Source of the DNA: Rhynchospora pubera
Lineage: Eukaryota > Streptophyta > Magnoliopsida > Poales > Cyperaceae
Length of the DNA: 64,000 bases
Assembly: GCA_028095005.1 (NCBI GenBank)
Contig: CM051460.1
Coordinates: forward strand, 66,069,676-66,133,675
Direction of reading: 5' to 3'
Shown: positions 49,151 through 61,179 of the stretch, in pieces
How positions within the stretch are numbered: the stretch's first letter is position 1
Layout of the letters: each line of letters opens with the position of its first letter
Translations under genes and position numbers: made by a program
The notes under the pieces: generated by a model
Seen by the model: the letters and a program-made list of their open reading frames with translations, nothing else
The model's database searches: none
What the model was told of the DNA's origin: nothing

Positions 49151-50992
49151 AACTAAACCAATATTTTAGATTGATAGAAATCTAGAGGCTCTGTGGGGAA
49201 AGCAAGACTGGTATTGATTATCGAGTATGTTTTCAAGTCAACTGGTTTGTTTACTGATATAAGGAGAAGATTGCTGCTCATTTTAGGTTAGGTTTTTTTC
49301 TTTATTGATAAACCAAGCTGAAATCAAATTGATAGACTGATTTTCTTTTATAATGACATGGTCGAGCCATGAAGGTGATCACCATCTCTTGCTCTGAGCA
49401 AAAATGCAACTATGTTTGAAGTTGGTGAGGGCCATGGCAATGCTTCCTACATACAGCTCCGTCACCGCTCACTTTGTCCAACTTTCGAAGGTAAGATAAT
49501 TTAACCGGTCTTCACACCATTTTCTATTTCAAGGTACTATTTTTGTTCATGATAGTGATGCTAATGAGTATTGAAACTGAACTTGGAACACTAGAAATTC
49601 TTCACACTGTTCCGTTTCAGCTTCTATGTTGTGGTGTGTTCTCTTGCACTCACCCTACTAAAGATTAGTTATTTGTTTATCCCTTACAACACTCTGGATC
49701 TAATTAGAACCCCTTAATATATATGTTCTCTCACAAAAATTGATTTGTTAATAATTATATTGACAGGGGTAAAATGGTACAAAATGCCAGTATTAGGTTA
49801 GTTCGAAAACATTGGTTTCATTATTGTGCAAATGTTGATTCCTTTTCAGTGAATATTATCTTATGTTCAGTGGGTTTTATGCCAATGATTTCATGCAAAT
49901 AATTTAGGTTACTGCCGGGCCAGTGAGCTGATGTGATTAGCACTTCGATAAAGGCATAGAATTAGCAAGAATACTAAGATAAAGCCATGTCAAATGAGTA
50001 TTTTTTTCTGTGCAATGAATTTTCAGGCTTGCAGAAAGTACAGTGAGCTGGAGTAGTTGTAGCCATGTCAAATAATTTTGTATGGACATTAGGTATGCAT
50101 TATTAAATTTTTCTACTCAATATTATTCTGTTTGAAGAGTGTTTTTGATAAATGATTTGGACAGTGAGCAATTCAATGAAGATCTTTGACTTTTCTTTAT
50201 TCACGCATTTTATTTTATTACCGTCGTGAGTGTTATGTTCAAAATAAATATGATAGTATTCTGCTGTTATAGAGATCAAATGTCTAGGTATTTTAACAGT
50301 ATCTTGTGTTTAAACAAAGCTTACTTATTAAATATCAGATAATAGTTCATGACTGTTTCTTTTAAAATGTTTACAAAGGTTTATGGATTGAAGGCTTTCA
50401 GTGGTACCAAGTTCTACTTTGATAAAGAAATTCCACAGATTTCTGAATTTACTAAGAATTTTTTATTATCTGGTATTGTTCTAAGAAAAGAGTACGTTAG
50501 AGCAATTTTTTTTTGTTTAGAAATTTTTTGGTCTGTGCAGTTTATTCCCTTAATTTTATTGTTTTTTCAGGCTTTGTGGTGTCTACCCATGGATCTTTCA
50601 TTCTCTCTCTCTTCACCTCTAGAGTTGATTGTTTTCAAGGCAGCTGTTCCTTTCTCAAGGTGAGTTGCCATCACTTTAGGCATAATAACTTCTGGTCGGT
50701 GCAATTAAAGAGTTGATCCCATTTAATTCTCCTCTCTTTCAGTTTGATCTTTGTTGCCAATGAGTTTTGCATATTGCTTTCTGATTTTTTTTTTCATTGA
50801 TTTTTTTTTCAGTTTTATCCCATCGTTTTGCTTGGACTTTTCCTACAATTAATGTAATGTGTGACTATTTATGTGGCACTGCACTATGTACAAATTTTCT
50901 GAAACTATATTTATGTCACTATATTTATGTCATCGAAAACATATCCACCCTCATTAATAAATCATTTCGTCACATATTCTGATAGAAATGCA

Positions 50993-51019
50993 TCGCGCAA
51001 CACGCGAAAATATAACTAG
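50993..51019 (+). mobile_element. Helitron-like 3' terminus
   Basis: The hairpin TCGCG-CAACA-CGCGA (50993-51007) is followed by AAATATAA and CTAG (51016-51019), then T. This matches the standard plant Helitron 3' end. A start with TC could not be fixed; if the element begins near 45.9 kb it would be about 5 kb and carry the unassigned exon-like pieces. Confidence 0.55.
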
Positions 51020-51570
51020 TTTAAGATAATAATACTGTCATGGATTAAGAAGAACAATTGTTTAAATGATTTGCAATCAAATTTCCTCAATATCCTTTTT
51101 TGTTCTCACGGAAAACTCGTCGTATTAGGAAACGAAACAAATATAAACCCAACTATACTTTAATAATAATGATTTTATTTTTTCTTAGGGATTGTGATGG
51201 TGTATATATTCGTGGATCTTGATTGGAACTTTAAGAACCTAGAACACTGTCCTTAAAAAAAATCTCACCATTTTATAGTGAAGACAGTTGTTATAAACCT
51301 TATTACTTCTGAAAATAAACTATATTAACCCTAACAATAAAAAATCATGACAATTTCAATTTAGTGATACATATTACTAAAAAATCATTGACTGCAAAAT
51401 ACATATTACATACACGACATCCAGGGGGGAAAAAAAAACAGGATAAGAGAAAAATTCAGCAAGAGACGTAAAGCATTTAGCAAATATTGCCAAGAAATTT
51501 CCAAAGTACATAAATAAATTCTCTCCATACAAATACGCTATATTCAACCTGATTCAGCCCTTCCATATCA

Positions 51571-52402
51571 TTATCGGTCTTTTCCAACGGCCTGGTTCAC
51601 AAGATCTCTTGCATCATCAACCCGTCCCATTCGGAGTAGCAGTTTCAATATTAGAGAGCACGCTGACAAATCGGGTTTCACTCCTTGCTTCATTCTCTTC
51701 ACCACGCACATAGCATCATCTACCATTCTGTTTTTAGCAAATGTTACAATCACGGAAGTGTCATTTGTGTAATCTGGTGCTACATGGTCAAGCTGCTTTC
51801 TATCTATGATACTTATCACACCAGAAAGGTTTCCGTCATTTGCATAACAGAGAAGTAGAATTATATATGATATAACATCTGGTTTTGTGCCTCCCCTGAC
51901 CATTAAATCCAGCAACTTTCAGCTTCCTTGGTTTGACCTTGTTTGCACATTTTCATCATTGAACCATAAGTAACCTCATCGGGCCGAAAACCTCGACCAA
52001 TCATATCTTTGAAAACTCTAATGGTGTCTTTCCAGCAGCCTAGCTTAGAATATCCATTTATAATACTAGTATATGTGATAAGATTAGGTGTCACACCTTT
52101 ATCAAGCATTCGATATAGTAGTTTCTCTGCCTCGTCAGCATTCCCTTCTTGCAAAGTACATCCACAATTGTATTGCAAGTTACAATGTCAGGTGGTATTC
52201 CCTTTGAAACCATCTCATTCAGAAACTTCTTTGCCTTCTCTAATTCATTCATCTTACAATGCCCATCTATAAGGATACTATAGGTGTAAACATCAGGATC
52301 CTTACCTCCGGATTTCATAACATGCAGCAACAGTACTGCCTTTTTGCAGTTTTTGGTTTCTCCTTCCTTGCATAGTGTATCAATGACAGTACTATAAGTC
52401 AC
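51571..52402 (-). pseudogene. Rf-like PPR pseudogene with 5' deletion and frameshifts
   Basis: Minus-strand PPR sequence in three frames. The first part (VDTYSTVIDTLCKEG-like to VDVLCKKG, 52402 to about 52150) shifts by one base near 52150. The second (NADEAEKLLYRMLDKGVTPNLITYTS, to about 51918) shifts again in KEAE|LLDLM. The third (MVRGGTKPDVISYIILLLCY to VNQAVGKDR, 51915-51571) reaches the family stop. Upstream of 52402 the sequence jumps directly to the family's 5' flank, so roughly the first 265 codons were deleted. The 3' flank matches that of 16438. Confidence 0.87.
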
Positions 52403-53180
52403 AACTTCAATTGTATCCTAAAAGTTACTCGGTAGAATCCCAGCAAAAAGTAAACAAAAGAATGGTGAATAATTTTTTCATAAAAGGATTGAAACAACAT
52501 GTTAGGCACCAGTGTAGTTCGTGGTGTTGCACATAAGCTTAATGGTGGTACAAGACTAAGCTGTCAATCTCTATCAATCATCCTAAGGTGTGATTAATGT
52601 GGTCAATAAAGATTGATCTAAAGGACTTTTTGGTCATTTCCCTGGATAGGCATTTGGTCACTAAGCAAGGAACTTGGATTTTAAGGACGATAGTTTAGTA
52701 GCTTAATCGGGACTGTCTTTTTTGCTCTCTGTTCACCCTCGAAATTGGTTGAAATGTAGTCGCAGTACCATATTAAAACTGTTAGGTAAGACCAATATAC
52801 AAAGTAGCTCTCCTAAATTAGGAACAAACACTGGAATAAAACTGACTTTGAAGCTCATGGAATTTCCAAATTGTAACCAGCAGAGTACCGAATGGGAGAC
52901 ACAAATTGAGAAAATGAAGCAAGAAATGATCAAAATCCATGGCAGTAGTGAAATTTTGACCCAAATGCAAAGCACAATAGAGAGGCTCAAAAGGGGAAGA
53001 GCACCTATCTGAATCTCAGAGAAGAGGGTGCGAATGCGAGCTCGTTTGGGCAACACATACCAAGTGTATCGGCCGAAAGCTGGTCCTTGATCTCTGTGGG
53101 GCATTTTCACAAACACTCTTCTCGCAAGAGAGTGAGTTCCACTCTACCAAACCGTGAGCGAGAGAGAGAGAGAGAGAGAA
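52403..53180 (-). promoter_or_regulatory. PPR-family 5' flank attached to the pseudogene
   Basis: Homologous to 40192-40930: AAAGAATGGTGAATAA, GTTAGGCACCAGT, GGTACAAGACTAAG, GGACGATAGTTTAGTA, AGAGCACCTAT, ACAAACACT and a GA microsatellite (about 53157-53178). The 5' flank has survived although the coding start was deleted. Confidence 0.6.
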
Positions 53181-53726
53181 AGAGAGTTACCAATTTGGGA
53201 AGGTAGATTGAGGTATAAAGAATCAGCTTTAATAAAGTCTCATGAAGCTAAATGTTTTCCATGCTGGTGAAATTAATGATAGGCAGAATAATTACAAATA
53301 AATAATAAATAATGCTACCTTCAGGTAGTAGTCAAATTTCGTGAAGCATATTGATTTAATCTTAAAATCTCATTATTATTATTATTAATTTATTATTATT
53401 GTTGTTGTTTTAATGGAGACCTCGTTATATTTGATAGAACATCGTTGGAAGAGTTATCACAGGAGATGCATATATAAGATCTTCCAAGGAAGTAAGGAAC
53501 AATGTCTGCCTCCACCTTATAATTATATTCCACTTGTGATTGAAAATTAAATAAGGAATATTCAACAAGAAAAAAAGAAATAAATATGAAATTACTTAAC
53601 TAATATATTTTATTTTGTGATATAATATATCTTTTTGGTCATGTAATATTTAATTAATGAGGCAGGCCAGATAATATTCTTGCTATGGTGAGTGAAGCCC
53701 AATCTCCTCAACAAAAACCTCCTTAA

Positions 53727-55427
53727 GTTCTAATTAGGGCTGCATAACGTCGAAAACGGTGACGAAAATCACTCATTGCGTTAACCGTTTCGTATAATGA
53801 CGCAAAATTTTAATTTTTTTTCGTTTTGCGTTTCGTTACTTAAACGCAACTGAAATTTTTTTCGTTGATCGTTGCGTTATATTTACACGATCAAGACGGT
53901 CAAACCGTCTGAACATGTCTTTAGTATTTTTTCTGCTTATAACATCCAATATATTTGAACAATCAAATGTAAAAGTTATGTGCTGGTGCCATATTTAAAC
54001 ATCCCATATATCTAAAACAGGATTACGACTTATATAGAATTTAAAGCACAAGATATGAAAGTTGGTTTCTAAATAAATACAACTTAGAAGTTAAAGCAAG
54101 ATTACAAAAACACAATAGAATTATCAATTTTGATCCTAAACAAAACTCAACTTAGTTGATTACAAATAAACAAGTTGATTACAAAACACTGCTCCATCAA
54201 GAAGAGATGTGGCGAGCCAAACTTGCAAACATAATTGAAATACAACCACTGGTATCGACCCCTGGAGTGCAGCCATGGATGCAGATAAAGAAAGAAACTG
54301 CTCCAATAAAAAATCAGTTGTGTTTTCATTCACCTTCAACCAATAAATCAAGAGTAAGTACAAAAAATCCTTCAACCAGAAAAACTTCCCAAAAAAAGAA
54401 GATTGAAGAGAGAAAGAAATTTCAGTGGCGTTTTCATTCACCTTCAACCAGTAAATCAGAAGTACAAAAATCCCTTCAATTAAAACTGCCCCAACAAAAA
54501 AATGAATAGAGAAATAAATTGACCTCCTTTTTCATTCACCTTCAACCAACCAGCAAAAGAAATTTCAAATTAACCCAAAAATTCCTTCAATTAAAATCTT
54601 TTCTCAGTCAAAAGAAATTTTAAATTACCAGTAAATTAGGAGAAGTACCAGCAAATCAAGAGTGAGTACCAGTAAATCGCCTGGTCACCAAGCGAGGTAG
54701 AAGTCGGCAAAACAGTCACCAAGCGCCATGGTCACCACCTCCAGTCGCCATTGGGGATGCTCGTCTTCAACATCTGAGGCGAGGAGGTGAGTTTGTAAGT
54801 GAGAAGAGAAGGAAGGTGTATTTAGGGTTAAGGGTGAGAGAGGCAATGGAGAAGGAAATGGCTCGGTTTGAAAGAGAGTGAGCAGTTTAGAGGAAGTAGG
54901 AGGTGTGGGTCGCCATGGCTGAGCTTGAGGGAAGCTGTGAGGAAATGAAGGAGTCGAGAGGGTGGTGGATCAATACAGTGAGGAGACGGAACACCGTAGT
55001 GGATCGATGCACTAGGGGATCGAGCGAGAGGTGGCAGATCAATGCAGTGAGGAGACTGAGGAAGACGAGATCACCTTTGGCAGAGAGAGATTGAGAGAGA
55101 GAGAGAAACGTGAGAATGGATTTGGCGGAGAACTGATGCAGTGGCGCAAAACCTAATTTAGTTGTCTCTCTCTGCATCGATCTCTCCGTCTCCATCTCTG
55201 CAATCCAATAATATAGCACGGTACAATTTAAAACGAAACGGACGAAATAAACGATAACGAAACGGACCTGTTTCGTTAACCGTTTCGTTCTGAGCGAAAT
55301 TGAGTTTATATTTGCGTTAACCGTTCCGTCCCATAAACGAAACTGAAATCCTTGACTATTACCGTTCCGTTTCGGACGAAACGAAATAACAGTCGAAACG
55401 ACTACCGTTTTCCCCTCTAGTCCTAAT
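53727..55427. mobile_element. non-autonomous hAT element, 1.7 kb
   Basis: The element proper is 53735-55419, between near-identical 8-bp duplications GTTCTAAT (53727-53734) and GTCCTAAT (55420-55427). Ends begin TAGGGCTG and TAGAGGGG. Both subterminal 200-bp regions are packed with CGTTTCG/CGAAACG and GTTAACCGTT words, the clustered binding-site pattern of hAT elements. The interior has three tandem units of about 100 bp starting TTTTCATTCACCTTCAACCA (54323, 54431, 54529) and a purine-rich stretch (54780-55130), but no transposase. Confidence 0.75.
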
Positions 55428-55621
55428 CCTATGTAAATATGTAATGCGAGTATGCGACTATGCGACGAGCAACTGACAGTTACTTACATCGTTACATCAT
55501 TACATGGACCTGTATTTGATCTTTCATATGTTCCCATAATCCCATTGATACTGATACCTAATTTCGATGAACTGGGCTGCCCCTGGAAGCCTGGCCCATT
55601 GATTATTATTTTGCCCATTCA

Positions 55622-57962
55622 TTCATGGTGCCGACAAATTTAAAAATAATATTAAATTAATATAATATATTAAAAATAATATCAATATAATAATATTTTT
55701 TTAAATAGTATCACAAGATCGGAATCCGGAATTCCGATCTTAGCTTTTTAATTTTTTATATATTATTTATTTATTTATTTAATTTATTAATTAGTTAAAT
55801 AATTAGAAAAATAGATAATATATTGTAAAAATATTGAAAAAATATGGAAAAAATAAAAAATAATTAAATTAAATTTTATATGTAATTTAGTATTTTTTTG
55901 GAAAATTAAATTTACTTTCATTTTAATTAATTTATTTAATTAAAATATAAATTTTTATAACTTATTTAATTAAATGAATTGTACCATTTAGAAAGGATTA
56001 TAAATTTTCATAATTTGCAGGGATACAAAGGCATAATCCTTTCAGAATGTTCAAAGTTTTATTAATTCTTTCTGTATTTGCAGGGATACAAAGACATAAC
56101 TTGAACATTAAAACTTTAAATACACATAACTTTTGATAGGAAGGTTCGTTTAGGGCAAACAAGCACATTTCGGAAAACTGGCGACAAGATCTACACGTTT
56201 TATCGGGGTGAAACCCCGTAACGACCATTTTCGGATTCCAAAAACGCTCTCTAGACCTCCAAAATCCATTTTGATAGTTTGCCAACCTAAAAACCACTCT
56301 AACCTACTAAAAAAGTTTTTTAAATCATAAATTAATAATTAAAAAGAGAAATGCAGTAAATCAAGTGAATTTAGTCTTTCTTCTCCGTCTCGGTAAAACA
56401 TCAACCTCGTATGATTCCTTTCTAACGCAATCCAGAAAGTGCTTCCTTGATCATGAGACTCGATATGATTGTTTAATATATAATATGAAAATAATATATA
56501 CAGAGGACGACATCCGGGACGCATATCAAATGGTTGCTTAAAAATTTATAGGGAAAATTTTTTCTATACCCCTTAAAACTAAGGAAATACAAGATTTACC
56601 CTCCAAAAATTAAAACTTCTGATTTTGCCCTCCAAAAATTCGAACCCCTCCTCTATTTGCCTTTCTGACATATTTTATAATATAAAATACTGCAAAACTA
56701 AAAATAAATAAATATATGACGATTATGCCCTTGTTCGAATTTAACCCATTCGATCAAACTAAACCCAAATCGAATCCAAACTATTTTCTCTCGTCGCTTG
56801 CGCACAAACCAGAACTCCTTTCTCCTCCTCTCTCCTCTCGATCAAAAACTAAATCGAAAGTTTGAGTTTACAAGTCTTGAGCAACCAAGCTATCTCCATC
56901 TCAAGTTTACTGCAGAGATTGGAGATGAGTCTGCCACCGGCCTTGAGATGCTCTCCTTCTTATTCTTATCATGTTCAATTTGCTGTACATTAATTGCCAT
57001 GTTGGGTTGAAAGGATGGAAAAGTGAATTTGGGTGTCGTGGCTTTCTATGGATCAGGGTATGGAATTTTGATTTGAACAGTGGGCTCCAATTGAGTAGCG
57101 AAATTTTTTTTCCTTGTCAGTACTTGTCGGAGATGGATGAATAAGGTGTAGTGAGGCACTATGTGTGAGCGAGATTAAAGGAGGGCGTCTGGCCTTGTGT
57201 CTCAGCAGGTGTGCGAGATTAAAGGGGCTTTTATTCTCTGCCGCCAGTGACAACGAGAATAAAGGGAGGGAAGCGACTTGGCATTGAATTGAATGCAAGA
57301 GAGAGAGGAAGCAATCGGAAGAACAAAGGAAGGAGATGAGAGCAACGTAGTGGGCTGGGAGCAAGAGACGAGAGGAGAGAGGAGAAGAAAGGGATTCTGG
57401 TTTGTGTGCAAGACGCATTTTTTATTTAATTTGGGTTTGGTTTGATCGAATGGGTTAAATTCGAACAAGGGCATAATCGTCATATATCTATTTATTTTTA
57501 GTTTTGCAGTATTTTATATTATAAAATATTTCATAAGGGTAAATAGAGGATGGATTCGAATTTTTGGGGGGCAAAATCAGGAGTTTTGACTTTCGGGGGG
57601 CAAATCCTGCATTTCCTCAGTTTTGAGGGGTAAAGAAAAAATTTTCCCAACTTTATAATTTTAATGTAAATTAATTAAAAATTTATACTTAATTATTCAT
57701 TTTTTAATTAAATTTATATTTAATTAAATAAATTAATTAAAAGAAAAATAAATTTAATTTTCCAAAAAAAAAATACTAAATTACATATAAAATTTTGTTT
57801 AATTATTCCTGATCTTAGCTAAGGTCGGAATCCGGGATTCCGATGTTGTCGTCAGAATCTGGGATTCTGATCTTTACTATTTAAAAAATATTATTATATT
57901 GATATTATTTTTAATATATTATATTAATTTAATATTATTTTTAAATTTTTCGGTTCATGGTG
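55622..57962. mobile_element. element Y: MULE-like element nested in X
   Basis: The element proper is 55631-57953 (2323 bp) with a perfect 9-bp duplication TTCATGGTG at 55622-55630 and 57954-57962. Terminal inverted repeats start CCGACAAATTTAAAAATAAT and CCGAAAAATTTAAAAATAAT and run for more than 80 bp, with a further pairing around GGAATCCGG.ATTCCGATC and AATTTAGTATTTTTTTGGAAAATTAAATTT (arms total about 300 bp). Extremely AT-rich; no coding content. It contains element Z. Confidence 0.88.
56542..57657. mobile_element. element Z: foldback MULE-like element nested in Y
   Basis: The element proper is 56551-57648 (1098 bp) between 9-bp flanks AAATTTATA and AACTTTATA (one mismatch). Inverted arms of about 290 bp start GGGAAAATTTTTTC on both sides and continue through GCAAATCCTG-like, AAAATACTGCAAAACTAAAA, GACGATTATGCCCTTGTTCG and GGTTTGTGTGCAAG. 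The centre holds short open frames that are partly mirror images of each other; none resembles a transposase. Confidence 0.85.
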
Positions 57963-58055
57963 CAATTGCCAATTGGGTCTATGTCATCCCAAAATTACAA
58001 AATTAAAAAAATGTCATCCCAAAACTTCTTTTTAGTCCAATGCCACCCTAAACTC

Positions 58056-58292
58056 AATGGGTGTGTTTGGATAGGCCGGGAATAGAAAATAGGAATAAGA
58101 AATTTTGATTTGCGTGCTTATTCTTATTCTTGTACAAAACAAACGACATAAGAGTAAGGAATTTGGGCCCTTATTCCTATACTAACAAAACCATGGTATA
58201 AAAATAAGGAATAAGAATAAGTACACAAACCGAAATTCCTTATTCTTATACCCTATTCACGGCTTATTCCGTTGCCTCCGAACACACCCAAT
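58056..58292. mobile_element. element W: small TIR MITE in the left arm of X
   Basis: The element proper is 58059-58289 (231 bp) with ends GGGTGTGTTTGGA and GGGTGTGTTCGGA (inverted) and 3-bp flanks AAT. Length, GGG(T)GTGTTYGG ends and a 3-bp duplication suggest a PIF/Harbinger (Tourist-like) MITE, although that superfamily usually duplicates TAA/TTA. The interior is rich in GGAATAAG/CTTATTCC words. Confidence 0.7.
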
Positions 58293-59380
58293 ATATTTGG
58301 ATATTTGCCACACATACCGTATAAATCATCCCCAAATACAATTTTTGTTTGATATAGATCAAAATACCCTTTGTCTTAGTTATTTCATATTATTTGAAAC
58401 AATCCTCTCCGTTCATGATTTTAGTCCCTCAGCCGCTTAGCGTTGTGACTGAACCCTGACATTTCACTTGCTCCGCCAACCATCCCCGTTACTCTGCCAC
58501 CACTCTACCGTCGTTTCAACACCGTTCACGACTGAAACCCTAGATGTCGCTTTGCTAGAGCACCAAAAGGGAGATCAGAGTAGAGGATACAATGCTCTCA
58601 AATAATTTCAACATTAATAAAAGTTAATTAATATCATTATCGCTTAGGAATGGGGTTTGCATAATTGCAGGTCCTTTGTTGATGGCCAAACTTTACTTTC
58701 TTGTACATTTTTTTTAATCTCAACTCTAGCTAGAAACTCGGCATCCTTTACTTTCTAAGCATTCCAGGTGGTATCTTCATTGCAACTAGTCAATACCAGC
58801 ATATCAGCTTTTTCACTTCATAGATTTATTTTTCTGGTAAGAAAGAGAATTGAAATTGGGGAGGCTAGCCTATTTCCTATGCGCTTAAAAACCAAAGTAA
58901 ATTGATAGTTTAGAGATTCTTATTTCCATCACAACTCTTAGCCAATTTACAGATTCTGATGTCTATTACAATTCAACAATGCCCAAAGTAAAGTACAAAA
59001 TAACAGAACGCATAATTCCAAACCTGTAGTTTCAACTATCTTCCTTTTCAACACTACAAATGGAGACGTAAATAGCTTACAGGAAGAACCAAAGGGAGAA
59101 GAGATGTACAAACAGAAGAATTTTGTACCTAAAGACAATGAAGAAACTGAAGATCAGGTGCGGTGAAGCGGCAGTGGAGTGGCGGCGGAGTAACGGCGAT
59201 GGCTTGCGGAGCAAGTGACGTGCCAGGTTCAGTCACGATGGTTGAGGAAATGGAAATCGTGAACGGAGAGGGGTGTTATAGAAAATAAAAAAGGATATTT
59301 TGGTCTATATAAAAAAATATTGTATTTGGGAGATGATTCATATACTATGTGTGGTAAATATCTAAATAAATCGGATGGCA

Positions 59381-59601
59381 TTGAGCTAAGGAATCGCATC
59401 CTCTGGATGGCCATCCAGTGGATGGTTCGATCTCAGCCGTCTGATTTAATCTCAATGGCTATAAATGCCCCGTGCATGATACTAAGATTGATAGGCCCGA
59501 AAAAATCTAACCGTTTAGATTAAATCAGACGGCTCGTATCCAAAGACGTCCACTGGATGGTTGTATTACAACCATCCAGAGGATACGCTCCCTTGAGCTA
59601 A
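59381..59601. mobile_element. Mutator-type MITE (family B), second copy
   Basis: The element proper is 59390-59592 (203 bp) between exact 9-bp duplications TTGAGCTAA (59381-59389 and 59593-59601). Ends CGCATCCTCTGGATGG and CCATCCAGAGGATACG, with core CCCCGTGCATGATACTAAGA and ATCTAACCGTTTAGATTAAA nearly identical to 30537-30728. High identity implies both copies moved recently. Confidence 0.92.
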
Positions 59602-60097
59602 AGAGTACTTTTTGGATGATATTTTTCTAATTTTGTGATTTTGGGGTGGCATGGACCTAATTTTCCCTTCATTCATTCATTTGTTCGTTCATTTTAACTA
59701 GAGTTGAAAACTACTCAAAATAGTAATAATAATAATAAATAACAGAAGTTGATTGATTCTTAGAATTGCCAGTCTGAGAGACTTAGACAAACGACCCAGA
59801 AGTGAAATAAAGTAGGTATTTTTTTTTCAAGCTAAGCTCAATAATTATTTAATATTTTTTGCTGATTTTTTTTTTGTTCAAAACTGTGTTAAGTTTTTTA
59901 TCTGAACAGTTATATCTTTATGTTGTTTTTCGTTTGTTCTATTATTTATTTATTCTTATATCGAATATTTGCGTAACCTTATTTTTTTTTTGAATTAGCA
60001 AAGTTAAAATTATATCGTGTTGCTTTCTTTAAACCATAGAGCATAAAAATTAGCGAACCATGAGTGGTTATTGGTAAAAATTAATACAACAATAATA

Positions 60098-60150
60098 ATA
60101 ACACCAACTACAACAATAACACCAGAGTCTCTAGTTCCAAATAAGTTGGA
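60098..60150 (-). mobile_element. SINE 3'-tail remnant
   Basis: On the minus strand ATTCCAACTTATTTGGAACTA then GAGACTCTGG and (TTG)-like repeats: a decayed copy of the CCCAACTTGTTTGGGAC SINE end seen at 1575 and 22830. Only the tail is recognisable. Confidence 0.5.
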
Positions 60151-60416
60151 ATATGTTGGTAATCTATGAGATCAAAACCACAAAAAAAAAAAGAAAAAAA
60201 AAATGAGAGCAGCAGTAGTAATTAGTTCGGAATTTGCATATATTATGAAACATTTGGGGGTTGAACTGAAAAAAAGAAAAGAAAGATTCCCTCCTCGTGC
60301 AGTGCAACGCATTACGAATCTTTAGGGAAACGCGATTTGTCGGGTATCGAAGCTCCTCTGTTAAAGTGTGTGCAACTTCGCCACAGATGATCACGGTGGG
60401 GTCATGTTAAGATTCT

Positions 60417-60745
60417 ATTGTAGCTAGAACTGTCATTATTCCGTTCCGCCACTGTTTTTCGTTCCGTTCCGTCCAAACGGAACATTGAAGATATTTCAGT
60501 TTTGTTTTTGAAAACGGAACGGAAACGAAAATGAAATTTATAAACGTTACTGAAACGGAAAACGAAATTCCGTTGAAATCAATGATAAATGATGGACGGA
60601 ACGTTAAACGGAATGGAAAACTGTTATGTTTGACGAAACGAAACGTTAAACGAAATCAATTTCAGTTATATTGACTGAAACGGAACGGAAACGAAACAGA
60701 CTTGTTCCGTGTTCCGTTTCAACGTTTGACAACTCTAATTGTAGC
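60417..60745. mobile_element. hAT MITE (AACGGAAC family), copy 1
   Basis: The element proper is 60425-60737 (313 bp) with exact 8-bp duplication ATTGTAGC at 60417-60424 and 60738-60745. Terminal inverted repeats TAGAACTGTCA and TAGAGTTGTCA. The whole body is a mosaic of AACGGAAC/GTTCCGTT words. No coding. Confidence 0.9.
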
Positions 60746-61179
60746 TCTTTTGTGAAGCCTTTTGTGTTGCCGGTCAGTTAAGAAGTTAAATTCAATACTG
60801 TCACATAACGTTCATTATTAATTCCCTCAAAAAAAAAAAAAGTTCATTATTAAAGTGAATAGAAAACAAAAAAGCCCTCGGACTAGTCTACTTTTTTTAA
60901 TATTTTTATTCATTTTATTGAAAGCACATGAATTTATATACGCCTAACGCTTTCAAAGTCCAATCCATCGGTGGAATTTAGGGAAGGAAAATTGAACATG
61001 TGCATCCCCGAGTAGGAGAAGATAAAAAGGAAAAGGAAGCATCCAATTCGCACCATTACTGTAACGGGTTCACTGGTGGTGCTATTGGATCCTCGATTCC
61101 TCGTCGGATCCGTTCTGTGAATTTTGCACAGTAACTCTTCCATTCCTTAAAAATTGCATCTGACTGGATCATAATCTGA

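Larger units (their letters stand above)
40931..51570. other. gene-poor region with Helitron-like ends
   Basis: No gene I can support in more than 10 kb. Contents: a 35-bp tandem duplication at 41081-41150 (ATTTTATTCTATGCGGTCAT unit); AT-rich DNA to about 45 kb; a compound (AAAT)n(AC)n(AT)n microsatellite at about 42738-42795; a C/T-rich leader-like stretch at 45950-46140; three repeats of AAATCACGCTAG (46278-46368); short codon-like stretches such as VGNEASVIDIANVLLAFKVLAIAKRTEAVL (about 47032-47140) ending in a stop; and three Helitron-type termini reported separately. Confidence 0.5.
55618..59676. mobile_element. element X: long-inverted-repeat element hosting several nested insertions
   Basis: Proposed limits are 55627-59667 with duplication TTCATTCAT at 55618-55626 and 59668-59676 (a repetitive motif, so less certain). 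After removing insert Y, the left arm (from 57963, ATTGGGTCTATGTCATCCC) and right arm (to 59667, complement ATTAGGTCCATGCCACCCC) pair for about 200 bp. Both share GATATTT.CCACACATA and CAAATACAAT. The left arm is split by element W (58059-58289) and the right arm by a family-B MITE (59390-59592). No transposase. The arms resemble those of 14394-15173. Confidence 0.7.

Noticed and set aside
57053..57483. 121- and 93-codon minus-strand frames
   Set aside because: They lie in the inverted arms and centre of element Z, partly mirror the frame at 56798-57010, and have no homology motif.
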